Assembly: GCA_024400455.1 (NCBI GenBank)
Contig: JAKSMU010000016.1
Coordinates: forward strand, 1 to 45,751
DNA length: 45,751 bases
Reading direction: 5' to 3'
Source of the DNA: Bacteroidales bacterium
GTDB lineage: Bacteria > Bacteroidota > Bacteroidia > Bacteroidales > F082
In this document: in pieces, positions 34,721 to 43,518 of the stretch
Position numbering within the stretch: position 1 is the stretch's first letter
Layout of the letters: every line of letters begins with the position of its first letter
Notes under the pieces: model-generated
The model's database searches: none
Told to the model about the DNA's origin: nothing
The model's input: the letters and a program-made list of their open reading frames with translations, nothing else
Position numbers and translations under genes: made by a program

Positions 34721-36199
34721 ATGAAAAAGTCAATCATCACATTAATCCTTTTGGTCCTGGTTGGTCTAGGAAACATTTCCGCCCAGGAAGCAAAACCCAT
34801 CTACAACGCCTCGAAATTCGGCATCCGCTCTGATGGCGTCACCATGAACACACGCAGCATTCAGTATGCCATCGACTGGATTTCGGAACAAGGCGGCGGC
34901 ACCCTGCGTTTCTGGGTGGGCCGTTACCTCACGGGCAGCATCCATCTGAAGTCGAATGTCACCATCGAACTGGTCGAAGGTGCCATTCTCGTAGGCAGCA
35001 CCAATCCTTTCGACTACGACCGCTTCAACGCCATCGGCGACCGCGCCCTAATCATGGCAGAAGGCGTGGAAAACATCAAGCTCATCGGCGTTTACAACAG
35101 CGGCGGTTGCATTGATGGACAAGGGCGCGAACTGGGCAACAACTGCACCGAAATGGTTCACGCCGGCGTCATCAACGACCGCTTAAGCAACGACCGTGTG
35201 GGCGAAGGTTTCCGTCCGCGGCTGCTGCATTTCCGCGAATGTAAAAACATTGAAGTGCAAAATGTCACCTTCCGGAATGCCGCCAATTGGGTGACCATGT
35301 ATGACCAATGCGAAAACACGGTGGTCGACAATGTGAGGATTCAAAGCTGCGCTTTCTGGAACAACGACGGCATCGACATCGTGGATTGCGATGGTTTTCT
35401 GCTGAAAGACAGTTATATCAACTCGAGCGATGATGCCATCTGCCTCAAGTCGCACACCAACAAGAAAATCTGCCAAAATGTTGAAGTACGCAACTGCACG
35501 GCGCGTAGCAGTGCCAGCGGCATCAAGTTCGGCACCATGGGCGCAGGCGGATTTAAGAATGTGAAAATCATCAACAACCGCGTTTACGACACCTATCGCA
35601 GCGCCATCACCATTCAGAGTGTCGACGGCGGCATTTGCGAAAACATATTAGTCGATTCACTGAATGCCGTCAATGTAGGCAACGCCATCTACCTAAATGT
35701 CGGAGCCCGCCGCGACAAGCAGAGTTTCATGAACGGCATCACCATTAGTAATATGTATTGCGAAGTGGCGGCCAGCAAACCCGATGCAGGTTATGAATAT
35801 GAAGGTCCCGTCGAGGATTTGCCGCGCAACATTTCGCCTTGCGGAATTATCGGATTGAAGGATAGCAAGATAAAAAATGTCACTTTGGAAAACATCGAAA
35901 TCATATTCCCTGGCGGCGGCGACAAGCATTATGCCTATGTCGGCCTTGACGAATTGGATAAAGTCCCGGAAATGCCAAAGGCTTATCCCGAGTTTTCGCA
36001 ACACATGGAACTGCCTGCCTGGGGCTTTTTCGTGCGTCATGTCGATGGCCTGACGATGAAAAACATCAAACTGACCGCCCTAAAAAAGGACTATCGCACT
36101 GCTATCGTTCTGGATAATGTTCAAAATCATGCAATTAGCAAACTCGAAGTCATAGAACCAAATGGCAAGAAAAAGGATGCCATTTTTGAACGGAAATAA
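34721..36199 (+). CDS. GH28-like polygalacturonase / rhamnogalacturonase
   Basis: A 492-residue right-handed beta-helix enzyme with a signal peptide (MKKSIITLILLVLVGLGNISA). GH28 catalytic motifs are visible: NNDGIDIVD (in place of NTDG), SSDDAICLKS (the DD pair), SASGIKFGT where polygalacturonases have GHG, and RSAITIQ in place of RIK. The altered third and fourth motifs suggest a rhamnogalacturonan or unsaturated-uronide type rather than a classic polygalacturonase. It probably acts with the upstream GH106 enzyme on pectin side regions. Confidence 0.88.
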   Translation: MKKSIITLILLVLVGLGNISAQEAKPIYNASKFGIRSDGVTMNTRSIQYAIDWISEQGGGTLRFWVGRYLTGSIHLKSNVTIELVEGAILVGSTNPFDYDRFNAIGDRALIMAEGVENIKLIGVYNSGGCIDGQGRELGNNCTEMVHAGVINDRLSNDRVGEGFRPRLLHFRECKNIEVQNVTFRNAANWVTMYDQCENTVVDNVRIQSCAFWNNDGIDIVDCDGFLLKDSYINSSDDAICLKSHTNKKICQNVEVRNCTARSSASGIKFGTMGAGGFKNVKIINNRVYDTYRSAITIQSVDGGICENILVDSLNAVNVGNAIYLNVGARRDKQSFMNGITISNMYCEVAASKPDAGYEYEGPVEDLPRNISPCGIIGLKDSKIKNVTLENIEIIFPGGGDKHYAYVGLDELDKVPEMPKAYPEFSQHMELPAWGFFVRHVDGLTMKNIKLTALKKDYRTAIVLDNVQNHAISKLEVIEPNGKKKDAIFERK

Positions 36200-36211
36200 A
36201 TTTGAATTTTG

Positions 36212-36219
36212 TACCTTTG
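36212..36219 (+). promoter_or_regulatory. Putative promoter of the coiled-coil gene
   Basis: Perfect TACCTTTG, 19 nt before the ATG. Confidence 0.55.
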
Positions 36220-36238
36220 CACCTCCAAATTTTAAGTC

Positions 36239-36550
36239 ATGTATCAAATTTTTAAAGACCAACTCGAAAAGTCAAAGTTAATCCTCACAGGTGTGAAAAG
36301 GAACCAGCGTCTTGGAAGGGAATCTGGTGCCAGCGAATCTATTTTATTGAAGATGGAAGAAGACTGCAAGCGTTTGGAAGCTTTGTCAGCCGAACTCGAC
36401 AAGATGCAGGAAGAGGCTCGCAAGAAAAGCGAAGAAGCCCACGCAGCCATGGAAGTGCTGAAAAAGCACACCCTGCAAGTCAAGAAATCCATCAAGGAAA
36501 AGTACGATCAGACCTGGTGGTGCAAGTTTGGCATCCCCGACAAAAGATAA
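36239..36550 (+). CDS. Small conserved coiled-coil protein
   Basis: A 103-residue, highly charged cytoplasmic protein with no signal peptide. Residues ~35-90 form a heptad-rich coiled coil (LLKMEEDCKRLEALSAELDK, then KKSEEAHAAMEVLKKHTLQV), followed by a tail ending WWCKFGIPDKR. I do not recognise a named family. It has its own promoter box, a good start, and a shared terminator with the convergent methyltransferase gene, so it is very probably a real gene. Confidence 0.75.
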   Translation: MYQIFKDQLEKSKLILTGVKRNQRLGRESGASESILLKMEEDCKRLEALSAELDKMQEEARKKSEEAHAAMEVLKKHTLQVKKSIKEKYDQTWWCKFGIPDKR

Positions 36551-36575
36551 GTGTACATTATTTATTGAGAAAAAG

Positions 36576-36601
36576 AAAAAGCCTGAAAAATCAGGCTTTT
36601 T
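36576..36601. terminator. Bidirectional terminator
   Basis: An 11-bp perfect stem AAAAAGCCTGA/TCAGGCTTTTT with loop AAAA, between the convergent coiled-coil and methyltransferase genes. The right arm overlaps the last codons of the methyltransferase gene. Confidence 0.85.
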
Positions 36602-37769
36602 TCGTTTTTATGAGCACCTTTTCTTCGCCTTTCAAGGTTGTGGCAAAAAGGTAGGTTTCGTCGCCATCGGCAATTTTCAATGCTTTGCGCAATTCGGCAA
36701 CCGAAAGCGGAAAATTCCTTGCCGCAATGCTGGCCTTCTCCACCCCATCCAGCAAAACTTGTTTCACTTTCTTATTATAATGCGCCCATGCCTCCACTTC
36801 GAAAATGCGCCCCGGAAAGTCAGGAACATAATCATCAGAAGTGTATAGATTGCTATTTTTATGCAATTTAAAAGTATTGGTGCGTTTCGCCAACGACTTG
36901 AAAAAGCCACCTTTCATAATTGCGGCATTGGGTTCATATAGATATCGTTTCACGCCATCGACCAAAGCCATAACGCAGTCTTGCTCCGCTTCCATAGTGA
37001 AATCCATTTGGGGTTGCTGGCTCAAAAGATTGACGCAAACAAACCTAACGCTGCCTTCAAAGTCTCTTTCAAGCCTGAAAAGCAGTTCCTTACATTCGTT
37101 TGCAACCGCAACGATATGAACTTCCTTCACATGGTTCAACTCGCTCAAGGCTTTGGAAATATCAAGCATTGGTGACAGTTTAATCATCACGGTCTCTGCC
37201 TTTTCAAGCATTGTCTGCTGCAGCTGCACCACATCGGGCGTGCAATCGGAAATGGAGACAGTTTTCCGCCCATATTGGTCGCGGCGAGCCGGGTCGATGA
37301 AAAAGCAATCCAATGATTCGCAATGCGACAGAAAAGTTTCTGACGTTTCGTTCCACACTTGAATCGGACTTTGCAAAACTTCAAAATTATGCCGCGCAAT
37401 TTCGCACAAATCGGGATTCATCTCCACATAATGGGCTTGCTCAAAATGCCTTGAAATGAAATGACAGTCGATGCCAAGTCCGCCCGTCAAATCGGCGAAA
37501 CTTTTGCCTTTCAACAAGTCCGCTTTGTATGTCGCCGTGGCTTCCGACGAACATTGCTCAACGGAAAGATGCACCGGAAACAGCAAATCGTCGTTTTCGC
37601 TCCACGATGGCACTTTCTTTTGCAGAATTTGCCTCGCCTCGATTTGTCGCAATGCCAAAGGCAGATCGACATCGGCGGGCGCTTTTTTCAAAGCCAGTTT
37701 CCTGACATCAGCCGAAAGGTTTTCCTTGACAAATCGTTTTGTGCCTTCGTTTATCATCTTACAAGACAT
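36591..37769 (-). CDS. Class I SAM-dependent methyltransferase with THUMP-like domain
   Basis: A 392-residue protein with SAM-binding motif I DLTGGLGID near residue 93, a following acidic strand (HYVEMNPDL), and FIDPARRD, the signature of the Bacteroidota 'THUMP-like domain' methyltransferase family. The C-terminal ~90 residues (PGRIFEVEAW, IAARNFPLSVAELRKALKI) match the THUMP-like part. Substrate unknown, probably RNA. It overlaps the AsmA-like gene by 11 bp; an alternative ATG at 37757 (MINEGTKRF) would give a 1-nt gap instead. Last gene of a four-gene operon. Confidence 0.87.
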   Translation of the reverse strand: MSCKMINEGTKRFVKENLSADVRKLALKKAPADVDLPLALRQIEARQILQKKVPSWSENDDLLFPVHLSVEQCSSEATATYKADLLKGKSFADLTGGLGIDCHFISRHFEQAHYVEMNPDLCEIARHNFEVLQSPIQVWNETSETFLSHCESLDCFFIDPARRDQYGRKTVSISDCTPDVVQLQQTMLEKAETVMIKLSPMLDISKALSELNHVKEVHIVAVANECKELLFRLERDFEGSVRFVCVNLLSQQPQMDFTMEAEQDCVMALVDGVKRYLYEPNAAIMKGGFFKSLAKRTNTFKLHKNSNLYTSDDYVPDFPGRIFEVEAWAHYNKKVKQVLLDGVEKASIAARNFPLSVAELRKALKIADGDETYLFATTLKGEEKVLIKTKKA

Positions 37770-40700
37770 TGTCTTTCAGCGAATCAGCAATCTTTTTCTT
37801 GATTTCAAGCGTCATATTATCCGTATCGCTGCGGCGTTCCGGACGGTATAGGTTCTTGTACTTGCACGGAGCCAAACTGAATTTCAAGTTGTTGAGATTG
37901 CCTGTGATGTCAAGGCCCAAACGGGTTGGCAGCGGCGAATCGGTGACTGAAATATGATAGCTGCAAGTCTGGTCGAGGTTTTGGCGGCCCGATGCAACGG
38001 CTTTATACTTTCCAATTGAAATCAAGAACGGATAAAGGTCAACCTGATCTTTGAAGACCGTAAGCTGGACATCAAGGCTGTCGATTTTGTATTCTCCATT
38101 CACGCTGACATCCAGCATATCAGTGATTTTGGTCATGGTGGTAATGTCTCTCACCGTCAGGTTTTGACCTTCGATATCAGCAGCAGCACGCATGGTTGAG
38201 ACCTTTGGCTGATAATTGGATTTCAGATAGGTTTCTGCTGCAATGTGAAACTCTGCCTCGCCATCGAAAGTATGCAGCATCGGCACAACGGTATCGATGT
38301 AAGGAATCATCGTCAGCAAGTCGTTGATTTTCACATTCAACAGGTGGAAATCCATACCTAAGAACAGGTGATTCTTTCGCGGCGAGCGGTACATGGCCGT
38401 GAGCTGCATTTCGGCCGCCTTGTTGGTGAAACCGATTTCCTGAAGCACCAAAGTGCCATCTTTCACCGTCATCTGACCGCCTAAGTTGTTCAAGTCAAAA
38501 TTATCGTAAATGGCTTTCTTCGTCTTGATGCCAAAATAGAAATCGATGCCCTTAGGGACTATGAAAGGATTGTCTTCCTTGTTTTCGGTTTCCTGCACGG
38601 CCAAGGTGTCAGGGTCACTTCCCAGCCCTGATGTCAAATCCATTATCTCATTGAGATTGATAAAATTGGAAGTGAGTTGCATCTCGCCCTTCATCAGATT
38701 GTTGTTGTCGGCAATCCATTCCTTGATGCCAACGACATTGCCTTCCAGACTCATGTCGGATTGGCCAATCTTGATGGTGCTTTTCTTAAAGCCCAATTCG
38801 TGGGAATCGAAGAGGAAATCGATATTTGGAATATAGATGGTTTCGGCAATGCCATCCACTTGAACCTCTGCGTTTTTCAAGGAGAAATCGGCTTCCGGGT
38901 TCCATTTGTTCAGGAAATCTTCCTTGTTCTTGTTTTGATGCGCCGCCGCAGTGACTTTCAGCGACTCGGTATTGAGCAGATAAGCCTTGCCCATGTTGCC
39001 GTCGAGTTGCTTGCTGTTGAAGATGACGCGGGCATCCAGGCCTTTCGACTTTTGCTTCGAAGGCGTGGTCACCAAAGTGATGGCCGGTGAATTGGCATTC
39101 ACTTTTATGGTGTCGTAAACGAAATCCAACTGACTGAGATTCAGGTCGGCATTCAAATTGATTTTTTCCACAGCGTCAGCAAAATCATCGGCAGTGGCAT
39201 TCAAGGCAAAGCCTTTCAGTTTGGCATTCATGTCCTTGCCTACTTGCGCTGTCAAGTCACCGCTTGCCAATGCCACATAGGCGCCTTTGCGGCCTTTTAT
39301 CTTCCGTGATGCTGGCAGTATGAGGTCGACATCCAATTTCGGCGCACTGGCATGAATGGTGTCCATATCAAAAGCAAAGTTCTTGATTTTTAACGTACCA
39401 TTGGCTGTCAGGCGGTTGAGGTTGTAATCGTCCAAAGATTTCATCAAATCATCCAAAGTGAATTTGGCATCCAGATTGACATCGGTGCGGCCTTGAACTT
39501 TCACATTCTTCGGCAAGAAGCCCTTGATGTCCGCCATCGGCAAATCGGCCTTGGCATTGAGGTCGAAGTTTAAATTGTCAGTCAAATCGTTGACAAAGCC
39601 GCTGACATTCAGTTTGGTGTCATGAAATTTTGCCGTCAGTTGGGAGACTTCGACATTCGATTTTTCGTTGAGATTCAAATCCAACAAGGCTTCCAAATCG
39701 ACATCGGTAAACGGATAAGGCAGGCTAGAAATGTTCACGGATGCCTTATCTGTCAACACCTTAGCGGTGATGAGCGGCATTAAGGAATCGTTGAAAGTGC
39801 CTTTCACTTGTGCCTCGGTGACGGAGAGTTTTCCGGCAAACTCCAGGTCGCTCAACGATTCAACGACGCTTTGAGGCAGATATGTCATCACATCTTCCAC
39901 AATCAAAGTGTTGGTGCTGAGGTCCAAATCCATATTGATGTCACTGTTGTCAGCAATTTCAACATCGCCGTCAAGGTTGATAAGATAGTTGTTCAGAGCA
40001 ATTTGTGCCTTGTTGAGTGTTCCCGACATATTGTCAAGGCAGAAATGCAAAGGAAGCGTCAGATTCAGCGCATCGTTTTTCAGGTAATCTTCTCCCAAAT
40101 TCAGGCAAATGTCAGGCGTGGCCAGTTTCAGCGTGCCGTCAATTTGGTTGAAACCGTTCACATTGCCATCAAAATCAAGCGATAAAGTCTTGGAATTGAG
40201 GACGATGCTTGGCATATCCAAGGTTACGTTTTCTGAATTCAATGCCAAAATCGCGTCAATGTCATTGTCTTTGAAATTGCCTTTCACATCCAGGTTAAGA
40301 CCCTCGACATTCGCCTTCATTGCTGAGCGCGAATCCGTATAAATGACTTTTGAATCTTTCAGCTTAACTTCTTCAAGATTAACAAGATAATTGAAACTGG
40401 AAGCAGTGGTGTCGCTGTCTTCCGAGGTTTTGAAGACATTCAGGTTGCTGTTGCCGTTTTCATCGGTATACAGGTTGACGAAAGCGTTTTCCAGCACACA
40501 TTTCCTAACTACAATCTCGTCTTCCTTCCAGAATTTCTTCAAGTCGGCCGATACAATCAGTTTTTCGATGTTGGCCAGCGTATCCGATGGTGAGCCTTGC
40601 ATCGGGTTGATGAGCGCCACATTGTCAATCTCTACGCCGATGTTCGGGAAAGTCTTGAAAATCGTCAAGTCGGCCTTGCCCAACTGCACCTCGCAAGTGA

Positions 40701-40842
40701 CAAATTCCGGCACATACTTTTTCACCAAATTGGTCAGTTTATTGGACGAAGTCACCACCGAAAAGGCGATGACGACAGCGATAATGGCAAGGACAATGAT
40801 CGACGCCAGACTGATTCCTATTATTTTGAGTGCTTTTTTCAT
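37759..40842 (-). CDS. AsmA-like membrane protein
   Basis: A 1027-residue protein with one N-terminal membrane helix (residues ~7-30, IIGISLASIIVLAIIAVVIAF) and a long periplasmic beta-rich region. The N-terminal part (VQLGKADLTIFKTFPNIGVEI, SDTLANIEKLIVSADL) and C-terminal part (TFDGEAEFHIAAETYL, MRAAADIEGQNLTV) fit AsmA and AsmA-like C-terminal domains. AsmA-like proteins are thought to bridge inner and outer membrane for lipid transfer. It begins 7 nt after the stop of the small lipoprotein gene and overlaps the methyltransferase gene. Confidence 0.9.
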   Translation of the reverse strand: MKKALKIIGISLASIIVLAIIAVVIAFSVVTSSNKLTNLVKKYVPEFVTCEVQLGKADLTIFKTFPNIGVEIDNVALINPMQGSPSDTLANIEKLIVSADLKKFWKEDEIVVRKCVLENAFVNLYTDENGNSNLNVFKTSEDSDTTASSFNYLVNLEEVKLKDSKVIYTDSRSAMKANVEGLNLDVKGNFKDNDIDAILALNSENVTLDMPSIVLNSKTLSLDFDGNVNGFNQIDGTLKLATPDICLNLGEDYLKNDALNLTLPLHFCLDNMSGTLNKAQIALNNYLINLDGDVEIADNSDINMDLDLSTNTLIVEDVMTYLPQSVVESLSDLEFAGKLSVTEAQVKGTFNDSLMPLITAKVLTDKASVNISSLPYPFTDVDLEALLDLNLNEKSNVEVSQLTAKFHDTKLNVSGFVNDLTDNLNFDLNAKADLPMADIKGFLPKNVKVQGRTDVNLDAKFTLDDLMKSLDDYNLNRLTANGTLKIKNFAFDMDTIHASAPKLDVDLILPASRKIKGRKGAYVALASGDLTAQVGKDMNAKLKGFALNATADDFADAVEKINLNADLNLSQLDFVYDTIKVNANSPAITLVTTPSKQKSKGLDARVIFNSKQLDGNMGKAYLLNTESLKVTAAAHQNKNKEDFLNKWNPEADFSLKNAEVQVDGIAETIYIPNIDFLFDSHELGFKKSTIKIGQSDMSLEGNVVGIKEWIADNNNLMKGEMQLTSNFINLNEIMDLTSGLGSDPDTLAVQETENKEDNPFIVPKGIDFYFGIKTKKAIYDNFDLNNLGGQMTVKDGTLVLQEIGFTNKAAEMQLTAMYRSPRKNHLFLGMDFHLLNVKINDLLTMIPYIDTVVPMLHTFDGEAEFHIAAETYLKSNYQPKVSTMRAAADIEGQNLTVRDITTMTKITDMLDVSVNGEYKIDSLDVQLTVFKDQVDLYPFLISIGKYKAVASGRQNLDQTCSYHISVTDSPLPTRLGLDITGNLNNLKFSLAPCKYKNLYRPERRSDTDNMTLEIKKKIADSLKDNVL

Positions 40843-40849
40843 GATGAAA

Positions 40850-41212
40850 TCAATTAACCCTTACAAAACTATAGCCAAAGCCATAATCATCCTCATAACT
40901 GAAACTGTAAGCATCGAGTTTGGTGACATTGTATTCCTTATACACCACGAAACTCATTTCGCCATGATGTTCTTGAGCGAGGCGCGTGCCGTTGAGCGAC
41001 CAAGAGAAGGTTTGCGCTTCCTCTTCGGTGACGTCATCAGCGGTGTCCCAGGTTGCCCCTGTTCCGTCGGCATCGTAGCGTTCGTAGACCGTTCCATCAT
41101 GCCATTTGCCGAAGATTTGATTCGGATCGACATCGTTTGTCTCCACCGGATCGCAAGAAGTCGCAAACGCCAACATAAGGCATCCGATGATTATTGAGAG
41201 ATACTTTTTCAT
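40850..41212 (-). CDS. Small lipoprotein, lipocalin-like
   Basis: A 120-residue lipoprotein (MKKYLSIIIGCLMLAFATSC). The mature part has the pattern FGKWHDGTVYERYDADGTG, then DDVTEEEAQTFSWSL, and YSFSYEDDYGFGYSFVRV at the end, a common small Bacteroidales family with a probable eight-stranded lipocalin-like barrel. Function unknown. It starts 3 nt after the Nudix stop and ends 7 nt before the AsmA start. Confidence 0.8.
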   Translation of the reverse strand: MKKYLSIIIGCLMLAFATSCDPVETNDVDPNQIFGKWHDGTVYERYDADGTGATWDTADDVTEEEAQTFSWSLNGTRLAQEHHGEMSFVVYKEYNVTKLDAYSFSYEDDYGFGYSFVRVN

Positions 41213-41215
41213 AGT

Positions 41216-41653
41216 TTATTTAGGTTCAAGTGTTATCGTATCCAGTGCTTTAGCAATTATTTTATCGTGGTCGAAAGCCAAACGCGGCAGATTATCGAGT
41301 GCAAACCACTGTAGATTAGCCGCATCGTCACCCGCCGTGGCTGTCTTTTCGGAATTGTCGATGCCCCAGTAGGCAATGGTGATGGTGCGGTGCCGCGGGT
41401 CGCGGTCAGGTGCGCCAAAAGCATACAACTGGTGCAATGCGATGCCTTCCAAATGCGTCTCTTCCTGCAATTCCCGTGCCGCAGCCGTATCAAGGTCTTC
41501 GTCCATCTCGACAAAACCACCCGGCATAGCCCAGCAAGCTTTGAAAGGCTCGTTGCCGCGCTCAATCAGAAGGATGTGCCATTTGTTGTTTATCTTTCTG
41601 AAAATCAACGCATCAGCAGTGACGCAAGGACGGGGATATTCGTAAGAATACAT
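41216..41653 (-). CDS. Nudix hydrolase
   Basis: A 145-residue Nudix pyrophosphatase. The Nudix box is GGFVEMDEDLDTAAARELQEETHLEG in meaning (G-x5-E-x7-REUxEExGU pattern, beginning at GGFVE), with the RELQEE core intact. The start is the ATG at 41653 (MYSYEYPRP): a longer reading from a GTG at 41719 would run across the promoter box at 41670-41677. The substrate (an NDP-X compound, perhaps an oxidised nucleotide or NADH-like) is not decided. First gene of the operon with lipoprotein, AsmA-like and methyltransferase genes. Confidence 0.93.
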   Translation of the reverse strand: MYSYEYPRPCVTADALIFRKINNKWHILLIERGNEPFKACWAMPGGFVEMDEDLDTAAARELQEETHLEGIALHQLYAFGAPDRDPRHRTITIAYWGIDNSEKTATAGDDAANLQWFALDNLPRLAFDHDKIIAKALDTITLEPK

Positions 41654-41669
41654 AATTTGATATTTTTTG

Positions 41670-41677
41670 CAAACATA
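41670..41677 (-). promoter_or_regulatory. Putative promoter of the Nudix-AsmA operon
   Basis: TATGTTTG on the minus strand, 17 nt before the Nudix ATG. It decides the start in favour of 41653. Confidence 0.55.
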
Positions 41678-41828
41678 GTCAAAAAACAGTTTTTTTTCGC
41701 TTTTTGTTTTTGAAATCACTTAACATATTGTATACCAATTAACTAAAGCACATCAAAATAACTTATTGCAGGTATTTTTGACATTTAGACCCTTATGCCA
41801 TCAGGTAATAATAGTTCTCATAATAAAT

Positions 41829-41854
41829 AAAGGCTAGCCCTCGGGCTGGCCTTT
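41829..41854 (-). terminator. Terminator of the FG-GAP gene
   Basis: A 12-bp stem AAAGGCTAGCCC/GGGCTGGCCTTT with one G-T pair and a two-base centre, about 42 nt after the FG-GAP gene stop. On the minus strand ATTTATTATTA follows. Confidence 0.65.
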
Positions 41855-41895
41855 ATTGTTTTGGGTCTGTTGAGACGTTTTATGAAACTGCAAAG

Positions 41896-43371
41896 TTACA
41901 TTTTCACCACTCGTTTCGCGGTGCAGCCTTCCTCGCTGCTGATGCGAAGGGTGTAAACGCCTTCGGGCAGATTTGACAGGTCGATTTCGTTGCAGTTCCT
42001 GTAAGTCTTCACCCATTGGCCGAGGCTGTTGTACACCTGTATCTCTTCGGCTTTGCCGCCTCCGATGCGGACAAGGCCGCTGGTGGGGTTTGGCGAAAGG
42101 GTGATGTTTGTTTCAGCATCCGATTCATCAATTTCATCATAATTGCCTTGACCATCATTGAAAAACACCAAAAGTATTGATTTCGCCTCATTCGTCGGGG
42201 AATCATATATGGTGTACACACCAAGCAAATCATCAAGGCCGTCTCCATTTACATCCGCCACTTCGTAATCAGTGATATATTGAGGGACTTCATAAGGTAA
42301 AATGACAGGATCTTCCAGAAGCATTCGGCCTTCCCCTTTGAAGATGCAGAAATAGGACTGGTCTGCTGCGACCATGCCGACAATAATATCAAGATATGGA
42401 TCGCCGTCAAAATTCATCATCCTTGCCATATTTCCGGCATTGTTGCATTCACCATTCATCAACGATGCAGGGAAGGCAAAAGGAATTGTGTTATTGATTG
42501 CAAATGTTCCAGAACCTCCATCTTTATACAAATACAAGTCGGTCGTTTCCTCGTCGATGCGCCTAAAGATACAAATGTCAGCCACACCGTCATCGTCCAA
42601 ATCCGTGATGACCTGGCAGCGGGAATCATAGAACAAGCCAAAGCCAGGCTCAAGCATAGCCGGCTCCGAAGGGAATGTCTCCCCTCCGTAAAAGACATAA
42701 CCACCGTCTTCAACCACATCGTCAAAGCCGTCATCGTTCAAATCGGCCACGGTAATGATGCGGGTCTCCTGCTGCCACTGCACTGCCGTCGGGAAATTCC
42801 CTTCACCATCATTAAACAAGATGTTTTGGTGATGATAGCAATTGCTTAAGGTTTCCGAACCAACAATGAGGTCAGTCCATCCGTCTCCGTTAAGGTCGGC
42901 GGGGACTATGAGGGTGTAAAGATTTGTCAATTCTCCCGTTGGATCGTTGACAAGTCCGAAGTCGGAATATTGAGAAAAACTCCCTGTTCCATCATTGTAA
43001 TAGACCTTAAGGCATGATGATTCACTGGAAGTCGCCGCATTTTGGATTATGGCGATGTCAGGATAGCCATCATTATCAAGGTCATGCAACAGGATGTTTC
43101 CATCGTTGACAAGGTCAATGGCTTGCGACAAGGAGAAGCCGCCTTCACCATCGTTGAGCATGACGGAAATCTTCACGTCATTTTGCTGGGTCGGCAAGAA
43201 TGGATTGTTTGCATGTCCGATGACCAAATCGGGGAACCCATCGCCATTGACATCACCGGTTTCAACGTAAAAGGCGTTTCCAGCCACCTCGTATTCGCAG
43301 CCATGAATCTGGGCTTGCATTGGGCAGCAAATCAAAAGCATGCCCCATAAGATTATTTGCAATTTCTTCAT
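41896..43371 (-). CDS. FG-GAP (VCBS) repeat protein with T9SS sorting domain
   Basis: A 491-residue secreted protein with signal peptide (MKKLQIILWGMLLICCPMQAQ). Seven calcium-binding-type FG-GAP/VCBS motifs occur (for example VNGDGFPDLVIG, LDNDGYPDIAII, LNGDGWTDLIVG, VNGDGLDDLLGV), which form an integrin-alpha-like beta propeller. The C-terminal ~75 residues are a T9SS sorting domain (LSPNPTSGLVRIGG ... GCTAKRVVKM). Probably a cell-surface binding protein; ligand unknown. A weak box TATCCTTG at 43469-43476 may be its promoter. Confidence 0.92.
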   Translation of the reverse strand: MKKLQIILWGMLLICCPMQAQIHGCEYEVAGNAFYVETGDVNGDGFPDLVIGHANNPFLPTQQNDVKISVMLNDGEGGFSLSQAIDLVNDGNILLHDLDNDGYPDIAIIQNAATSSESSCLKVYYNDGTGSFSQYSDFGLVNDPTGELTNLYTLIVPADLNGDGWTDLIVGSETLSNCYHHQNILFNDGEGNFPTAVQWQQETRIITVADLNDDGFDDVVEDGGYVFYGGETFPSEPAMLEPGFGLFYDSRCQVITDLDDDGVADICIFRRIDEETTDLYLYKDGGSGTFAINNTIPFAFPASLMNGECNNAGNMARMMNFDGDPYLDIIVGMVAADQSYFCIFKGEGRMLLEDPVILPYEVPQYITDYEVADVNGDGLDDLLGVYTIYDSPTNEAKSILLVFFNDGQGNYDEIDESDAETNITLSPNPTSGLVRIGGGKAEEIQVYNSLGQWVKTYRNCNEIDLSNLPEGVYTLRISSEEGCTAKRVVKM

Positions 43372-43518
43372 GGTATAATTATTAGGGGACTTCTATTTTT
43401 AGCATTTTTGTGCCATTCCTCTGAACTTCGTGAAGTCCGTTAGCCAAAATTCAAAGTGAACAACACGGCAAGGATAGTGTTTTTCTATTATGATTTCCAA
43501 TAAAATACAAAAAACAAT

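Noticed and set aside
41654..41719. Upstream extension of the Nudix protein
   Set aside because: It would start with GTG upstream of the TATGTTTG promoter box; the ATG at 41653 fits the family N-terminus.
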